From contig CAMBXR010000002.1 of the NCBI GenBank assembly GCA_945871955.1, positions 1-64,000 of the forward strand: a stretch of 64,000 bases of DNA. Direction: 5' to 3'. Below, one piece after another: positions 8,537 through 18,111 of this stretch. The notes beneath the pieces are model-generated. The model did no database searches, was not told the origin of the DNA, and saw only the letters and a list, made by a program, of their open reading frames with translations. Every line of letters begins with the position of its first letter. The stretch's first letter is position 1. The stretch comes from an uncultured Clostridium sp. (GTDB taxonomy: Bacteria > Bacillota > Clostridia > Peptostreptococcales > Peptostreptococcaceae). The position numbers were made by a program, and so were the translations under genes.

Positions 8537-9508
8537 TTATGCTAAATACAAGAAATATAAAGTAGTTATGTATATTATGTAAGAACTTAATAATAATAAA
8601 CCTTGAACTCTATAAAGTTTACCACTTTTAATAGTTGGTAATATTAATATTAGTAAGATAATTGTCATAAATTCAAAATCTATCCTCATATTTTGAGATA
8701 ATATTGGTAAATCATTTATTAATGATGAAATACCTATAACTGAAACAATATTTAATATATTTGCTCCTAGTATATTTCCCACTGATATTCCATGGTGTTG
8801 TTTTTTTATTGCCGTTAAAGAAGATACTAATTCTGGCAAAGATGTTCCTAAAGCAATTACTGTTAAACTAATTATCCCCTGTGGAACTCCTATAGAATTT
8901 GCAATTTTAACTCCATTATCTACTAACAATTTAGATCCTACTACCATCATTATTAAACCTAAAATAAATAAAACACCTACTTTTAGATTTTCATGCTTAC
9001 TTGATTTTATATTGTCACAGGAATTAGATTGCATATTATTAGGCGAATTAATTCTATTTTTACCAGATACACTCTTTATATTTGAATACATAAAAACTAT
9101 AAGTAATACTATTAATATAAGTCCATCTCCTCGACTAATACTTCTATTGGCTCCTAAAACCATTAAAGTTAATACAGATATTAATAAAATTATAGACTTA
9201 GAAGAAAACATACTTTTATCAACTTTAAATGGACTGATAATTACTACTAAACCTAAAATTAATCCTGTATTACATATTATGGAACCTACCGCATTTCCTA
9301 AACTCATAGTAGTATAATTATCTATTGATGCAAAAACAGAAACTGTTAATTCTGGTAGCGTAGTTGCAAAACTCACTATAGTTGCTCCTAATATTAATTC
9401 TGATATACCTGTCTTTCTACCTATTTTCACTGTACAGTCTATAAATATATCTGCACCTTTTGTAATGAGAAAGAATCCCACAAAAAATAAAATTATAACT
9501 AAAGTCAT
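8537..9508 (-). CDS. Calcium/sodium antiporter family (CaCA, YrbG-like)
   Basis: A 323-residue membrane protein with the two inverted alpha repeats of the CaCA superfamily. The first contains ATIVSFATTLPELTVS near residue 43. The second contains TVIALGTSLPELVSS followed by GNILGANILNI. The acidic Glu in each PEL motif is the ion-binding residue in this family. About ten membrane helices are split by a hydrophilic loop near 150-175. The likely role is Ca2+ or Na+ exchange across the cytoplasmic membrane. The ribosome binding site is AGGGGGG. It is divergent from pflB. Confidence 0.9.
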   Translation of the reverse strand: MTLVIILFFVGFFLITKGADIFIDCTVKIGRKTGISELILGATIVSFATTLPELTVSVFASIDNYTTMSLGNAVGSIICNTGLILGLVVIISPFKVDKSMFSSKSIILLISVLTLMVLGANRSISRGDGLILIVLLIVFMYSNIKSVSGKNRINSPNNMQSNSCDNIKSSKHENLKVGVLFILGLIMMVVGSKLLVDNGVKIANSIGVPQGIISLTVIALGTSLPELVSSLTAIKKQHHGISVGNILGANILNIVSVIGISSLINDLPILSQNMRIDFEFMTIILLILILPTIKSGKLYRVQGLLLLSSYIIYITTLYFLYLA

Positions 9509-9741
9509 ACTGTTTCCCCCCTATATTTATAGCTATTCAATCTTTTAATCTTTATGCATCAATAAATATAATTAATTGTTATATTTTTCAATTTATTATA
9601 ATTTTTTTTATATTTTTTAAAAATTTATGTTTTAACCATAAATTGGCGGGTATATATTTAGTATAACAAAACAGATATAATTCTCTTACATATTACACAA
9701 TATTTTACTAATAGATTTTTGTATACAATATACTGTGTTTA
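9509..9741. other. Divergent intergenic region upstream of pflB
   Basis: An AT-rich spacer between the antiporter and pflB without a gene. It includes the imperfect palindrome GTATA-CAA-TATAC at 9721-9733. Confidence 0.5.
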
Positions 9742-9779
9742 TGCTAGAATATATTTGTTGTTGACTATAAATTACAACA
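9742..9779 (+). promoter_or_regulatory. Candidate pflB promoter with overlapping inverted repeat
   Basis: An extended -10 element TGC-TAGAAT lies at 9742-9750. Just downstream is a perfect inverted repeat, TGTTGT (9756-9761) and ACAACA (9774-9779). Its position over the likely start of transcription suggests an operator, possibly for a redox or carbon regulator. The match to the Rex consensus is poor. Confidence 0.35.
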
Positions 9780-9834
9780 TTAAAAATTATTTACATTATA
9801 AATATAATAATCACTTTTTTAGGAGGATATCTTA

Positions 9835-12066
9835 ATGAACGCATGGCAAGGTTTTAAGACTGGAAAATGGACTAAAGAAATAGACGTTAGAGGATTTATC
9901 CAAGCTAACTACACTCCATATGAAGGAGATGCTTCTTTCTTAGCAGGAGCTACAGAAAACACAAAAGAATTATGGGCACAAGTAATGGAATTATTCAAAA
10001 AAGAAAGAGAAAATGGTGGAACACTTGATGTTGACACTAAAACTGTTTCTGCTATAGATGCTTATGCACCAGGATATATAGATAAAGATAAAGAAACTAT
10101 CGTAGGTTTACAAACTGATGCACCTTTAAAAAGAGCTATAATGCCTGAAGGTGGTATAAGAATGGTTGAGTCTTCTTGTAAAGCTTACGGATTCGAATGT
10201 GATCCACAAGTAAGTGAAATATTCACTAAATACAGAAAAACTCACAACCAAGGTGTATTCGATGCTTACACTACTGAAATGAGAGCTGCTAGAAAATCTG
10301 GTATAATAACAGGTCTTCCAGATGCTTACGGTAGAGGTAGAATAATAGGTGACTACAGAAGAGTTGCTTTATACGGTGTTGATAGATTAATACAAGATAA
10401 ACAAGAACAAAAACTTTCTTTAGAAGTTTCTTGCATAGATGAAGATGTTATAAGATTAAGAGAAGAAATATCTGATCAAATAAAAGCTTTAGAAGCATTA
10501 AAAAGAATGGCTGAATCTTACGGATTCGATATATCAGGACCAGCTACTAACTCAAGAGAAGCTGTACAATGGTTATACTTCGCTTACTTAGCAGCTATAA
10601 AAGATCAAAATGGTGCTGCTATGTCAATCGGTAGAACTTCTACTTTCTTAGATATATACTTCGAAAGAGATTTAAAAGCTGGTTTAATAACTGAAGAAGA
10701 AGTTCAAGAATTAATGGACCACTTCGTTATGAAATTAAGAATGGTTAAATTCTTAAGAACTCCTGACTACAATGAATTATTCTCTGGTGACCCAACTTGG
10801 GTAACTGAGTCAATAGGTGGTATAGGTATAGATGGTAGAACATTAGTAACTAAAAACTCATTCAGGGTTTTAAATACTTTATACACTCTTGGACCATCTC
10901 CAGAACCAAACTTAACAGTACTTTGGTCAAACAACTTCCCACAAGGATTCAAAGATTTCTGTTCTAAAGTATCTATAGATACAAGTTCAGTTCAATACGA
11001 AAACGATGATTTAATGAGACCTTACTGGGGAGATGATTACGGAATAGCATGTTGTGTATCTGCAATGAGAATAGGTAAACAAATGCAATTCTTCGGAGCT
11101 AGAGTTAACTTAGCTAAAACATTATTATACGCTATAAACGGTGGGGTTGATGAAAAATCAGGTGTACAAGTTGGACCAAGATTTGAACCAATAACTTCTG
11201 AATACTTAGATTACGATGAAGTAATGGCTAGATTTGAACCATTCACTGATTGGTTAGCTAACCTTTATGTAAATACATTAAATGTAATCCACTACATGCA
11301 TGATAAATACTCTTATGAAGCATTAGAAATGGCTTTACATGATAGAGATGTATTCAGAACTATGGCTTGTGGTATAGCTGGTTTATCAGTTGCTGCTGAC
11401 TCATTATCTGCTATAAAATACGCTAAAGTTAAAACTATAAGAAACGAAGCTGGTATAGCTGTAGACTTCGAAATAGAAGGAGATTATCCAAAATACGGAA
11501 ACAACGATGATAGAGTTGATGATATAGCTGTATACTTAGTTGAGTCTATGATGAATAAAATAAGAAAAAATAAAACTTACAGAAATTCAGTTCATACTCA
11601 ATCTGTACTTACTATAACTTCAAACGTTGTTTACGGTAAGAAAACTGGTAACACTCCATGTGGTAGAAGAGCTGGTGCTCCATTCGCTCCAGGAGCTAAC
11701 CCAATGCACGGAAGAGATACAAACGGAGCTTTAGCTTCATTATCTTCAGTTGCTAAATTACCATACGAGCATTCTCAAGATGGTATATCTAATACTTTCT
11801 CTATAGTACCAGGTGCTTTAGGAAAAGATATGAATGAAAGAGTTGCTAACTTATCAGCAATGATGGATGGATACTTCGGAGATGGAGCTCATCACTTAAA
11901 CGTTAACGTATTCGATAGAGCTACTTTAGAAGATGCTATGGAACATCCAGAAGAATATCCACAATTAACAATAAGAGTTTCAGGATATGCTGTTAACTTC
12001 ATCAAATTAACTAGAGAACAACAATTAGATGTTATAAACAGAACATTCCACGGAAAAATGGCTTAA
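9835..12066 (+). CDS. pflB: Formate C-acetyltransferase (pyruvate formate-lyase)
   Basis: A 743-residue glycyl-radical enzyme converting pyruvate and CoA to acetyl-CoA and formate. The adjacent catalytic cysteines are Cys406-Cys407 in GIACCVSAM. The glycyl radical site is Gly717 in RVSGYAVNF near the C terminus. Length matches the family (about 740-760). Start ATG follows AGGAGG. Codon use is strongly biased (TAC, TTC, AAC, AGA), as in highly expressed genes. The activating enzyme follows 119 bases downstream, after a terminator. Formate made here could feed Fhs of the Wood-Ljungdahl cluster at 48-50 kb. Confidence 0.98.
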   Translation: MNAWQGFKTGKWTKEIDVRGFIQANYTPYEGDASFLAGATENTKELWAQVMELFKKERENGGTLDVDTKTVSAIDAYAPGYIDKDKETIVGLQTDAPLKRAIMPEGGIRMVESSCKAYGFECDPQVSEIFTKYRKTHNQGVFDAYTTEMRAARKSGIITGLPDAYGRGRIIGDYRRVALYGVDRLIQDKQEQKLSLEVSCIDEDVIRLREEISDQIKALEALKRMAESYGFDISGPATNSREAVQWLYFAYLAAIKDQNGAAMSIGRTSTFLDIYFERDLKAGLITEEEVQELMDHFVMKLRMVKFLRTPDYNELFSGDPTWVTESIGGIGIDGRTLVTKNSFRVLNTLYTLGPSPEPNLTVLWSNNFPQGFKDFCSKVSIDTSSVQYENDDLMRPYWGDDYGIACCVSAMRIGKQMQFFGARVNLAKTLLYAINGGVDEKSGVQVGPRFEPITSEYLDYDEVMARFEPFTDWLANLYVNTLNVIHYMHDKYSYEALEMALHDRDVFRTMACGIAGLSVAADSLSAIKYAKVKTIRNEAGIAVDFEIEGDYPKYGNNDDRVDDIAVYLVESMMNKIRKNKTYRNSVHTQSVLTITSNVVYGKKTGNTPCGRRAGAPFAPGANPMHGRDTNGALASLSSVAKLPYEHSQDGISNTFSIVPGALGKDMNERVANLSAMMDGYFGDGAHHLNVNVFDRATLEDAMEHPEEYPQLTIRVSGYAVNFIKLTREQQLDVINRTFHGKMA

Positions 12067-12088
12067 GTTTAATTAATAAAATTCAAGT

Positions 12089-12118
12089 AAAAAGACTAAA
12101 TTCATTTTTAGTCTTTTT
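12089..12118 (+). terminator. Terminator after pflB
   Basis: Stem AAAAAGACTAAA / TTTAGTCTTTTT with a short loop and T-rich tail. It lies between pflB and pflA, so it may limit read-through and keep activase levels low. Confidence 0.85.
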
Positions 12119-12185
12119 ATTTTACCCTTTTTACAAATAATAAGTAAGAAATTAAATATAATAACTAATTTTGTGAGGTACGAAC

Positions 12186-12923
12186 ATGACTACAGGAAGA
12201 ATACACTCAATCGAAACTTTTGGAACAGTCGATGGACCTGGAATAAGATGTATATTATTTTTCCAAGGATGCCCATTAAGATGTAAATATTGCCACAACA
12301 GAGATACATGGGATGCAAAATGTGGAACTGAATATACAGCTGATGAATTAATAGAAAAAGCAGTTAAATATAAATCTTATATGAACTCTTCTGGTGGTGG
12401 AATTACTGCTTCTGGTGGTGAGGCTACTTTACAACCTGAATTCTTAGCTGAGTTATTCGCTAAAGCTAAAGAACAAGGTATTCATACATGCTTAGATACT
12501 TCAGGTTTTGTAGATATTGAAAAAATAGAAAAAGTACTTGATAACACTGATCTAGTTTTATTAGATTTAAAACATATGGATGATGAAAAATCAAAAGAAT
12601 TAACAGGTGTTAGTATACAAAAAGCTTTAAAATTAGCTAAACATCTAGAATCTAGAAACATACCTGTTTGGTTAAGACACGTTTTAGTTCCAGGTATAAC
12701 TGATAGCGAAGATAACTTAGCTAAAATCGGTGAATTTGCAGCATCTTTAAATAATGTTCAAAGACTAGAGTTATTACCATATCACAGCATTGGTGTTCAT
12801 AAATGGGAAAGCATGGGTGTTGATTACGAATTAAAAGACGTAAGAGATGCAGACCAAGATGATGTTAAAAGAGCTAGTGAAATTATTGAAAGATATGGTG
12901 TTAAAGTATTCAACAATAAATAA
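12186..12923 (+). CDS. pflA: Pyruvate formate-lyase activating enzyme (radical SAM)
   Basis: A 245-residue radical SAM enzyme that installs the glycyl radical in PflB. The 4Fe-4S cluster motif is CX3CX2C at Cys29, Cys33 and Cys36 (CPLRCKYC). The N-terminal TFGTVDGPGIR segment is typical of PflA. Length matches the single-cluster, PflA-sized class and lacks the extra ferredoxin domain of other activases. It lies directly after pflB in the same direction. Confidence 0.97.
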   Translation: MTTGRIHSIETFGTVDGPGIRCILFFQGCPLRCKYCHNRDTWDAKCGTEYTADELIEKAVKYKSYMNSSGGGITASGGEATLQPEFLAELFAKAKEQGIHTCLDTSGFVDIEKIEKVLDNTDLVLLDLKHMDDEKSKELTGVSIQKALKLAKHLESRNIPVWLRHVLVPGITDSEDNLAKIGEFAASLNNVQRLELLPYHSIGVHKWESMGVDYELKDVRDADQDDVKRASEIIERYGVKVFNNK

Positions 12924-12928
12924 TAATT

Positions 12929-12958
12929 AAAAAGAAGTCTTATAAAGGACTTCTTTTT
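12929..12958. terminator. Bidirectional terminator between pflA and crcB
   Basis: Stem AAAAAGAAGTC / GACTTCTTTTT with an 8-base loop, located between convergent genes. Confidence 0.85.
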
Positions 12959-12965
12959 TTATAAT

Positions 12966-13331
12966 CTATATAATAGCTTTTCCAACTATTACTCCCAATA
13001 AACTTAATAATAAATTTAAAGTTATATTTAAAATAGCAAATAATATATCACCTTTATATAATAAATTTACTGTTTCATAGCTAAATGTAGAAAATGTAGT
13101 TAATCCACCCATTAACCCTGTAGTTAAAAATATTTTTAATTGTGGTGACATACAGTTAAATTCCAAATTACATTCCATTATAACTCCTATTAATAAGCCA
13201 CCCAAAATATTCACTAATAAAGTTCCTACAGGTATCTTAGATACAAATATATTTGCGCTATAACTTGATATTATATATCTAAAAATAGCTCCTATACAAC
13301 CACCTATTCCAACACATATTATATTGATCAT
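12966..13331 (-). CDS. crcB: Fluoride ion channel FluC/CrcB
   Basis: A 121-residue, four-helix membrane protein of the Fluc family, which works as a dual-topology dimer to expel fluoride. The IGGCIGAIFRY start, VNILGG in helix 2 and GGLTTFSTFS in helix 3 (central Na+ site and Phe-box region) are present. Only one copy is visible, suggesting a homodimer unless a partner lies elsewhere. The ribosome binding site is weak (GGATGAGAG). No fluoride riboswitch is seen in the 84-base gap to thiI. Confidence 0.93.
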   Translation of the reverse strand: MINIICVGIGGCIGAIFRYIISSYSANIFVSKIPVGTLLVNILGGLLIGVIMECNLEFNCMSPQLKIFLTTGLMGGLTTFSTFSYETVNLLYKGDILFAILNITLNLLLSLLGVIVGKAII

Positions 13332-13358
13332 AATACTCTCATCCTAAACTCCAAATTT

Positions 13359-13404
13359 AATAAAAATAAAGTCTTAGATATATATCTAAGACTTTATTTT
13401 TATT
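13359..13404 (-). terminator. Terminator after thiI
   Basis: A near-perfect 46-base palindrome centred on TATATATA, with arms containing AAAGTCTTAGATA. T-rich ends occur on both strands; it serves thiI on the minus strand. Confidence 0.85.
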
Positions 13405-13415
13405 ATTAACATTAA

Positions 13416-14612
13416 CTAAAATTCTATTACTTCAACTTCCATATTAGCTATGGCATCTTCTATTAACTTTTCTACATCTAATGCTTTTTCTGATGCTTCT
13501 ATTCTCTCTAATCTTGGCTTAGTTACAGGTTTTTTAGGAGCAAATACGCTACAGCAATCTTCTTCTGGTATTATTGATGTTTCAAATGTATCTATTTTTT
13601 TAGCTATATCTATTATTTCAGTTTTATCCATAGCTATAAGTGGTCTGAAAACTGGTAAACTAACTGATGCATTTGTACAAGTTAAACCTTGTATAGTTTG
13701 AGAAGCAACTTGTCCTATACTTTCTCCTGTTATTAAAGCGTCACAATTTCTTTGTTCAGCTAATTTTTGAGCTATTCTCATCATAAATCTTCTAGAGATT
13801 ATAGTCATCTCTTCATCTTTACAGTTTAGGCCTACTGCCTTTTGTATTTCAAGTATGTTAACTTTATGAAGTCTTACTTTACCACAATATTTAGCTAATA
13901 TTCTAGCTAAGTCTTTTACTTTCTCTTGTGATTTTTCACTAGTGAATGGATATGTGTGGAAATGCACTGCTTCTACTTCCATACCTCTTTTAGCAACCAT
14001 CCATGTAGCAACTGGAGAATCTATTCCTCCTGATAATAATGACATTGCTTTACCATTAGTTCCTATTGGAAGTCCACCATAACCTGGAACAGTATCACTA
14101 TAAACTATTACATTATTTTCTCTAAGTTCACATCTTATTTTAACTTCTGGATTATTTATATCTACTTTTATTCTATCTCCAACATTAGATAATAAATATC
14201 CACCTATATCTATACTCATATCTTGAGAAGTTAATCTAAACGACTTATCTCCTCTTCTAGATTCTACTTTAAATGTTTTAGCTCCATTTTCTATTTTTTC
14301 TTCTAACATTTGAAGCGCAGTTTCTTTTAATTTTTGGTATGCTACTTCCACATCTTCTTCGTTATTTCTAAGTACTTTAACAGCTGGACATACACCAACT
14401 ACACCGAATACTTTTTTAACTTCTTCGCACACTTCATCGTATTCATAATCACCTAAATCAACATATACTCTTCCATATTCTTTGTATACGTTAAATTTAT
14501 CTATAGGTTTTAACATATTTTTTATATTTTTTATTAATTTATTTTCAAAAATATATCTATTTTTACCTTTTATTCCTATTTCTCCGTATTTTACTATAAT
14601 TGAATTATACAT
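13416..14612 (-). CDS. thiI: tRNA 4-thiouridine synthetase ThiI
   Basis: A 398-residue enzyme that adds sulfur to uridine 8 of tRNA and may serve thiamine thiazole synthesis. It has an N-terminal ferredoxin-like/THUMP region (about 1-170) and a PP-loop ATP pyrophosphatase motif, SGGIDS (194-199). The rhodanese domain found in E. coli ThiI (482 residues) is missing, as in other Firmicutes. In those, a dedicated cysteine desulfurase supplies sulfur directly, and that gene lies immediately upstream here. The start follows an AGAGGTG-like ribosome binding site. Confidence 0.96.
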   Translation of the reverse strand: MYNSIIVKYGEIGIKGKNRYIFENKLIKNIKNMLKPIDKFNVYKEYGRVYVDLGDYEYDEVCEEVKKVFGVVGVCPAVKVLRNNEEDVEVAYQKLKETALQMLEEKIENGAKTFKVESRRGDKSFRLTSQDMSIDIGGYLLSNVGDRIKVDINNPEVKIRCELRENNVIVYSDTVPGYGGLPIGTNGKAMSLLSGGIDSPVATWMVAKRGMEVEAVHFHTYPFTSEKSQEKVKDLARILAKYCGKVRLHKVNILEIQKAVGLNCKDEEMTIISRRFMMRIAQKLAEQRNCDALITGESIGQVASQTIQGLTCTNASVSLPVFRPLIAMDKTEIIDIAKKIDTFETSIIPEEDCCSVFAPKKPVTKPRLERIEASEKALDVEKLIEDAIANMEVEVIEF

Positions 14613-14625
14613 ATTTCACCTCTTA

Positions 14626-15777
14626 TTATCGTCTTTTTATTATCATTCTTAAGTCACTTATTGAGTCTTTTAATACTTTTACAGCTTCTAAAATTTCTTC
14701 TTCTGTATTAAAATCAGATAAACTAAATCTAATTGCACCTTCTATTTCCTCTGGTGATAAATTTATTGCATTTAATACATGACTGCCTTTTTTCTTAGAT
14801 GAACATGCTGATCCTGTAGATACATAGATTCCTTTTTGCTCTAAGAAATGTAGCAGTACTTCTCCTCTTATATTTTCAAAAGAAACATTTAATATATGAC
14901 AAACTCCATCTTCTGGTGAATTTACTTTTACACCATCTATATTTTTTAATATTTCTTCCTTTAATAAATTCTTTAGATTTTGTATTTTTTCTATCTTTGA
15001 ATCTAAATCTTTATTCATTATTTCTACAGCTTTTCCTAGTCCATAAATACCTGGAACATTCTCAGTACCAGATCTTACTCCAACTTCTTGTCCTCCACCA
15101 GTTAAAATAGGTTTTAATTTACTATTTTCTTTAATGTACATAAATCCTATTCCCTTTGGTCCGTGGAATTTATGACCACTTACAGTCATAAAATCAATAT
15201 TATATCTGCTTGGTCTAAATTTAACTTTTGTATATGATTGAACACAATCCACATGGAAGTATATCTTTTGATCTAAAGTTTTAAGATACTTACCTATTTC
15301 TTCAATGGGTTGAATACTTCCCACTTCATTGTTAACATGCATTACAGAAATTAAAATAGTAGAAGGTTTTATTGCTTTTTTTACATCTTCTACACTTATT
15401 TTTCCACTTTTATCGACATCTAGTAGCGTTATTTCAAATCCTTCTTTTTCTAAATCATAAAGAGTATTTAAAACTGAAGGATGCTCTATTGTAGTAGATA
15501 TTATATGATTTTTTGTTTTTCTAAAATTATAAGCAACACCTCTAATTATAGTGTTATTAGATTCTGTTCCTCCTGATGTAAAGAATATTTCCTTATCTTT
15601 CACACCTAAAGTTCTAGCTATGTTTTGTCTTATTTCTTTAATTTTTCTATCTACTTCTATTCCTTTTCTATGTAATGAAGAAGGATTTCCATACTCTGTA
15701 GTAAGTGCTTTCACCATTTCTTCTACTACCTCTTCATAAGGTTTTGTTGTAGCGCTATTATCTAAATAAATTTCCAT
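14626..15777 (-). CDS. Cysteine desulfurase (NifS/IscS family), ThiI partner
   Basis: A 383-residue PLP enzyme taking sulfur from cysteine. Visible features are the DNSATT N terminus, His99 stacking on PLP, the PLP lysine Lys203 in SGHKFHGPKG, and the active cysteine Cys325 in TGSACSSKKKG. It precedes thiI by 13 bases, so it probably donates sulfur for tRNA thiolation (NifZ-like role in Bacillus). No IscU or SufU scaffold gene is adjacent, which argues against a main Fe-S cluster role for this copy. Confidence 0.95.
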   Translation of the reverse strand: MEIYLDNSATTKPYEEVVEEMVKALTTEYGNPSSLHRKGIEVDRKIKEIRQNIARTLGVKDKEIFFTSGGTESNNTIIRGVAYNFRKTKNHIISTTIEHPSVLNTLYDLEKEGFEITLLDVDKSGKISVEDVKKAIKPSTILISVMHVNNEVGSIQPIEEIGKYLKTLDQKIYFHVDCVQSYTKVKFRPSRYNIDFMTVSGHKFHGPKGIGFMYIKENSKLKPILTGGGQEVGVRSGTENVPGIYGLGKAVEIMNKDLDSKIEKIQNLKNLLKEEILKNIDGVKVNSPEDGVCHILNVSFENIRGEVLLHFLEQKGIYVSTGSACSSKKKGSHVLNAINLSPEEIEGAIRFSLSDFNTEEEILEAVKVLKDSISDLRMIIKRR

Positions 15778-16010
15778 TTACTACACCGTCCTATTTATAT
15801 TTTTTACTAATATATCAATCAATTATGTAACTTAATTATTAAAAATTTTTGTACCTTTTATTATACCATTTTTATACCTTTTTTTTAATCTTATACTATA
15901 AAGTTTTATATAGACATATTAATTATATTAACATATTTTTATTGAAATATAATTTTAATTTTTTTTATGACAAATTTATATTTTTTATTGCATTTTTTGT
16001 CGAAGATTGT

Positions 16011-16158
16011 TATTATATATATGTAGTTATCCCCTTGATAACCCAATTAAAGTTTCTATTCAAATACCCCTTTTTATGAATAGATATATATTATGTCTAA
16101 GACGAATTAGATTTAATTTATCAGAACAAAAAAAGAGCTTCCCCGGCTCTTTTTTTGT
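16011..16158 (+). ncRNA. Candidate C-rich small RNA with three hairpins
   Basis: An intergenic unit with a good vegetative promoter, TTGCAT (15988-15993), a 17-base spacer and TATTAT (16011-16016), and an intrinsic terminator. Neither belongs to a flanking gene. The predicted RNA runs from about 16023 to 16158. Three hairpins each expose a CCCC run: GTTAT-CCCCTTG-ATAAC (16026-16042), TATTCA...ACCCCTTT...TGAATA (16057-16082), and the terminator with loop TTCCCCG (16139-16145). C-rich loops are typical of Firmicutes small RNAs that pair with G-rich ribosome binding sites. The 76-codon frame overlapping this region has no ribosome binding site and is rejected. Confidence 0.5.
16129..16155 (+). 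terminator. Orphan intrinsic terminator of the candidate small RNA
   Basis: Stem AAAAAAGAGC / GCTCTTTTTT, loop TTCCCCG, with a T run on the plus strand. No coding gene ends just upstream on either strand. Confidence 0.85.
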
Positions 16159-16219
16159 ATTTAAACATATATTAATATAACTAAATTTTATAAAAACAAT
16201 AAATTTAACTTATATTTTT

Positions 16220-16228
16220 TGGTATAAT
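16220..16228 (+). promoter_or_regulatory. Extended -10 promoter of asparaginase gene
   Basis: TGG-TATAAT (16220-16228), 35 bases before the ATG, with the ribosome binding site AAAGGAGG between them. The -35 region is weak. Confidence 0.55.
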
Positions 16229-16262
16229 GGACTTAGTATTTAAATTTAAAGGAGGTAATATT

Positions 16263-17258
16263 ATGTCTACTAATAAAAAAGTAGGTATCCTATTTACTGG
16301 CGGAACTATATCCATGACTATAGATAAAGAAATTGGTGCCAATGTACCTACTTTATCTGGAGAACAAATAATGTCTATGGCTACAAATGTTAAGGATGTA
16401 GCTGATTTTGAAATAAAAGATTTTGATGAGATTCCAGGACCTCATATGACACCAGAAAAATTAATGAAACTTAAGCATAGTGTATTAGAATTATTAAATA
16501 GAGAAGATATCTGTGGAGTTGTTATAACACATGGAACTGATAGCTTAGAAGAAAGTGCTTTCTTCTTAGATTTAGTAATAGACCATGAAAAACCTGTTAT
16601 AGTTACAGGAGCTATGAGAAGTAGCTCTGAACTTGGCTACGATGGTTCAAACAACTTATCATCTGCTATTTGTGTAGCTATTTCAGATAATGCAAAAAAT
16701 AAAGGTGTTCTTGTAGTTTTAAACAATGAAGTATTATTAGCTTCAGAAGCAACTAAAACTGATACTATGGCTTTAAATACATTTAAAGCTCCTATTAAAG
16801 GTTCTTTAGGTATAGTTGATAATAATGAGCTTTTATTATTTAAAAATGTAACTCATAGAACTTTTATCGATACAGATAATGTAGAAACTAAAGTTGCTTT
16901 ATTTAAATCAGGTATAGGAATGGATGATACCTTTATAAAACATGCCGTTGATATGGGATATAAAGGTATTGTAATAGAAGCAATGGGTCGTGGAAATATA
17001 CCTCCACTAATGTATGAAGGGGTTAAATATGCTAGAGAAAATGGAGTTATAGTAGTAATAACTTCTAGATGTTCAACTGGTAGAGTTCATGACTCTTATG
17101 GTTACCTAGGCTCAGGAAGAGATCTAAAAAATATTGGATGTATCTTTGCCGGAGACTTAAATGGACATAAAGCTAGAATTAAATTAATGTTAGCATTAGG
17201 TAAAACTAATAATCTTGATGAGATAAAAGATTACTTCGAAAAAGGAATATACTATTAA
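16263..17258 (+). CDS. L-asparaginase, type I/II family
   Basis: A 331-residue asparaginase hydrolysing asparagine to aspartate and ammonia. The two catalytic threonine segments are present: TGGTISM (12-18) and THGTDSLEES (89-98). GAMRSSSELGYDG also follows the family. I chose ATG 16263, which follows AAAGGAGG by 7 bases. The longer frame begins inside the promoter's -10 element. No signal peptide is present, so the enzyme is probably cytoplasmic. Monocistronic, with its own promoter and terminator. Confidence 0.94.
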   Translation: MSTNKKVGILFTGGTISMTIDKEIGANVPTLSGEQIMSMATNVKDVADFEIKDFDEIPGPHMTPEKLMKLKHSVLELLNREDICGVVITHGTDSLEESAFFLDLVIDHEKPVIVTGAMRSSSELGYDGSNNLSSAICVAISDNAKNKGVLVVLNNEVLLASEATKTDTMALNTFKAPIKGSLGIVDNNELLLFKNVTHRTFIDTDNVETKVALFKSGIGMDDTFIKHAVDMGYKGIVIEAMGRGNIPPLMYEGVKYARENGVIVVITSRCSTGRVHDSYGYLGSGRDLKNIGCIFAGDLNGHKARIKLMLALGKTNNLDEIKDYFEKGIYY

Positions 17259-17329
17259 GATTATTTTATTATAAAAATTAGTATTAATTATCCAATTTCA
17301 TTACAATAATATATAATACTTTCTAATCA

Positions 17330-17361
17330 AAATAAGAACCTAACTTTTTGTTAGGTTCTTA
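17330..17361. terminator. Bidirectional terminator between asparaginase and ABC transporter genes
   Basis: Long stem (AATAAGAACCTAAC paired with GTTAGGTTCTTATT) with a TTTTT loop; T-rich on both strands, between convergent genes. Confidence 0.88.
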
Positions 17362-17364
17362 TTT

Positions 17365-18087
17365 TTATAACACTTTCGCTAAAAATTCTTTTGTTCTTTC
17401 ATTTTTAGGATTATTAAATACGTTCTCTGGAGTATTATCTTCTATAATTTTTCCATTATCAACAAAGATAACTCTATCAGCTACTTCCTTTGCAAATCCC
17501 ATTTCATGAGTTACTATGGCCATTGTCATACCATCTTTCGCCAGTTCTTTTATAACATCTAGAACTTCTTTTACCATTTCTGGATCAAGAGCTGATGTAG
17601 GTTCATCAAATAACATCATATCAGGCTCCATTGCTAGTGCTCTAGCTATGGCAATTCTTTGTTTTTGTCCTCCTGATAATTGAGCTGGATATGCATCTTT
17701 TTTATCTAAAAGTCCTACTCTATCTAATAGTATTTCAGCTTTTTTGTTAGCGTCTTCTTTACTTAATTTTTTTATTTTTATAGGTGCTAGAGTTATATTA
17801 TCTAAAACAGTCATATGAGGAAATAGATTAAAGTTTTGAAATACCATCCCTATATTTTGTCTTACTTCATCAATATTAACTTTATTACCTGTTATATCTT
17901 TTCCTTCAAATATTATTTCTCCTTTTGTTGGCTCTTCCAGTAAATTCATACATCTAAGTACTGTACTTTTACCCGAACCACTAGGTCCTACTATGGCTAT
18001 TATTTCCCCTTTATCTATTTGTAAATCTATGCCTTTAAGTACATGTAAATCTCCAAAGGATTTATGCAAATTTTTTATTTTTATCAT
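17365..18087 (-). CDS. Polar amino-acid ABC transporter, ATP-binding protein
   Basis: A 240-residue ATPase of the GlnQ/ArtP/HisP class. Walker A GPSGSGKS (about 34-41), signature [15 protein letters not shown] and Walker [13 protein letters not shown] are intact. It powers import with the permease and binding protein encoded just upstream. Third gene of a binding protein-permease-ATPase operon under T-box control. The T-box specifier points to arginine more than glutamate. Confidence 0.95.
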   Translation of the reverse strand: MIKIKNLHKSFGDLHVLKGIDLQIDKGEIIAIVGPSGSGKSTVLRCMNLLEEPTKGEIIFEGKDITGNKVNIDEVRQNIGMVFQNFNLFPHMTVLDNITLAPIKIKKLSKEDANKKAEILLDRVGLLDKKDAYPAQLSGGQKQRIAIARALAMEPDMMLFDEPTSALDPEMVKEVLDVIKELAKDGMTMAIVTHEMGFAKEVADRVIFVDNGKIIEDNTPENVFNNPKNERTKEFLAKVL

Positions 18088-18111
18088 AATATCACTTTCC
18101 CTTAAATTATT

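Noticed and set aside
13332..13415. Fluoride riboswitch ahead of crcB
   Set aside because: The 84-base gap is filled mainly by the thiI terminator; no crcB motif is seen.
15849..16079. 76-codon plus-strand frame between the cysteine desulfurase and asparaginase genes
   Set aside because: Phe/Tyr/Leu-rich read-through of AT-rich spacer with no ribosome binding site. It overlaps the promoter of the small-RNA candidate.
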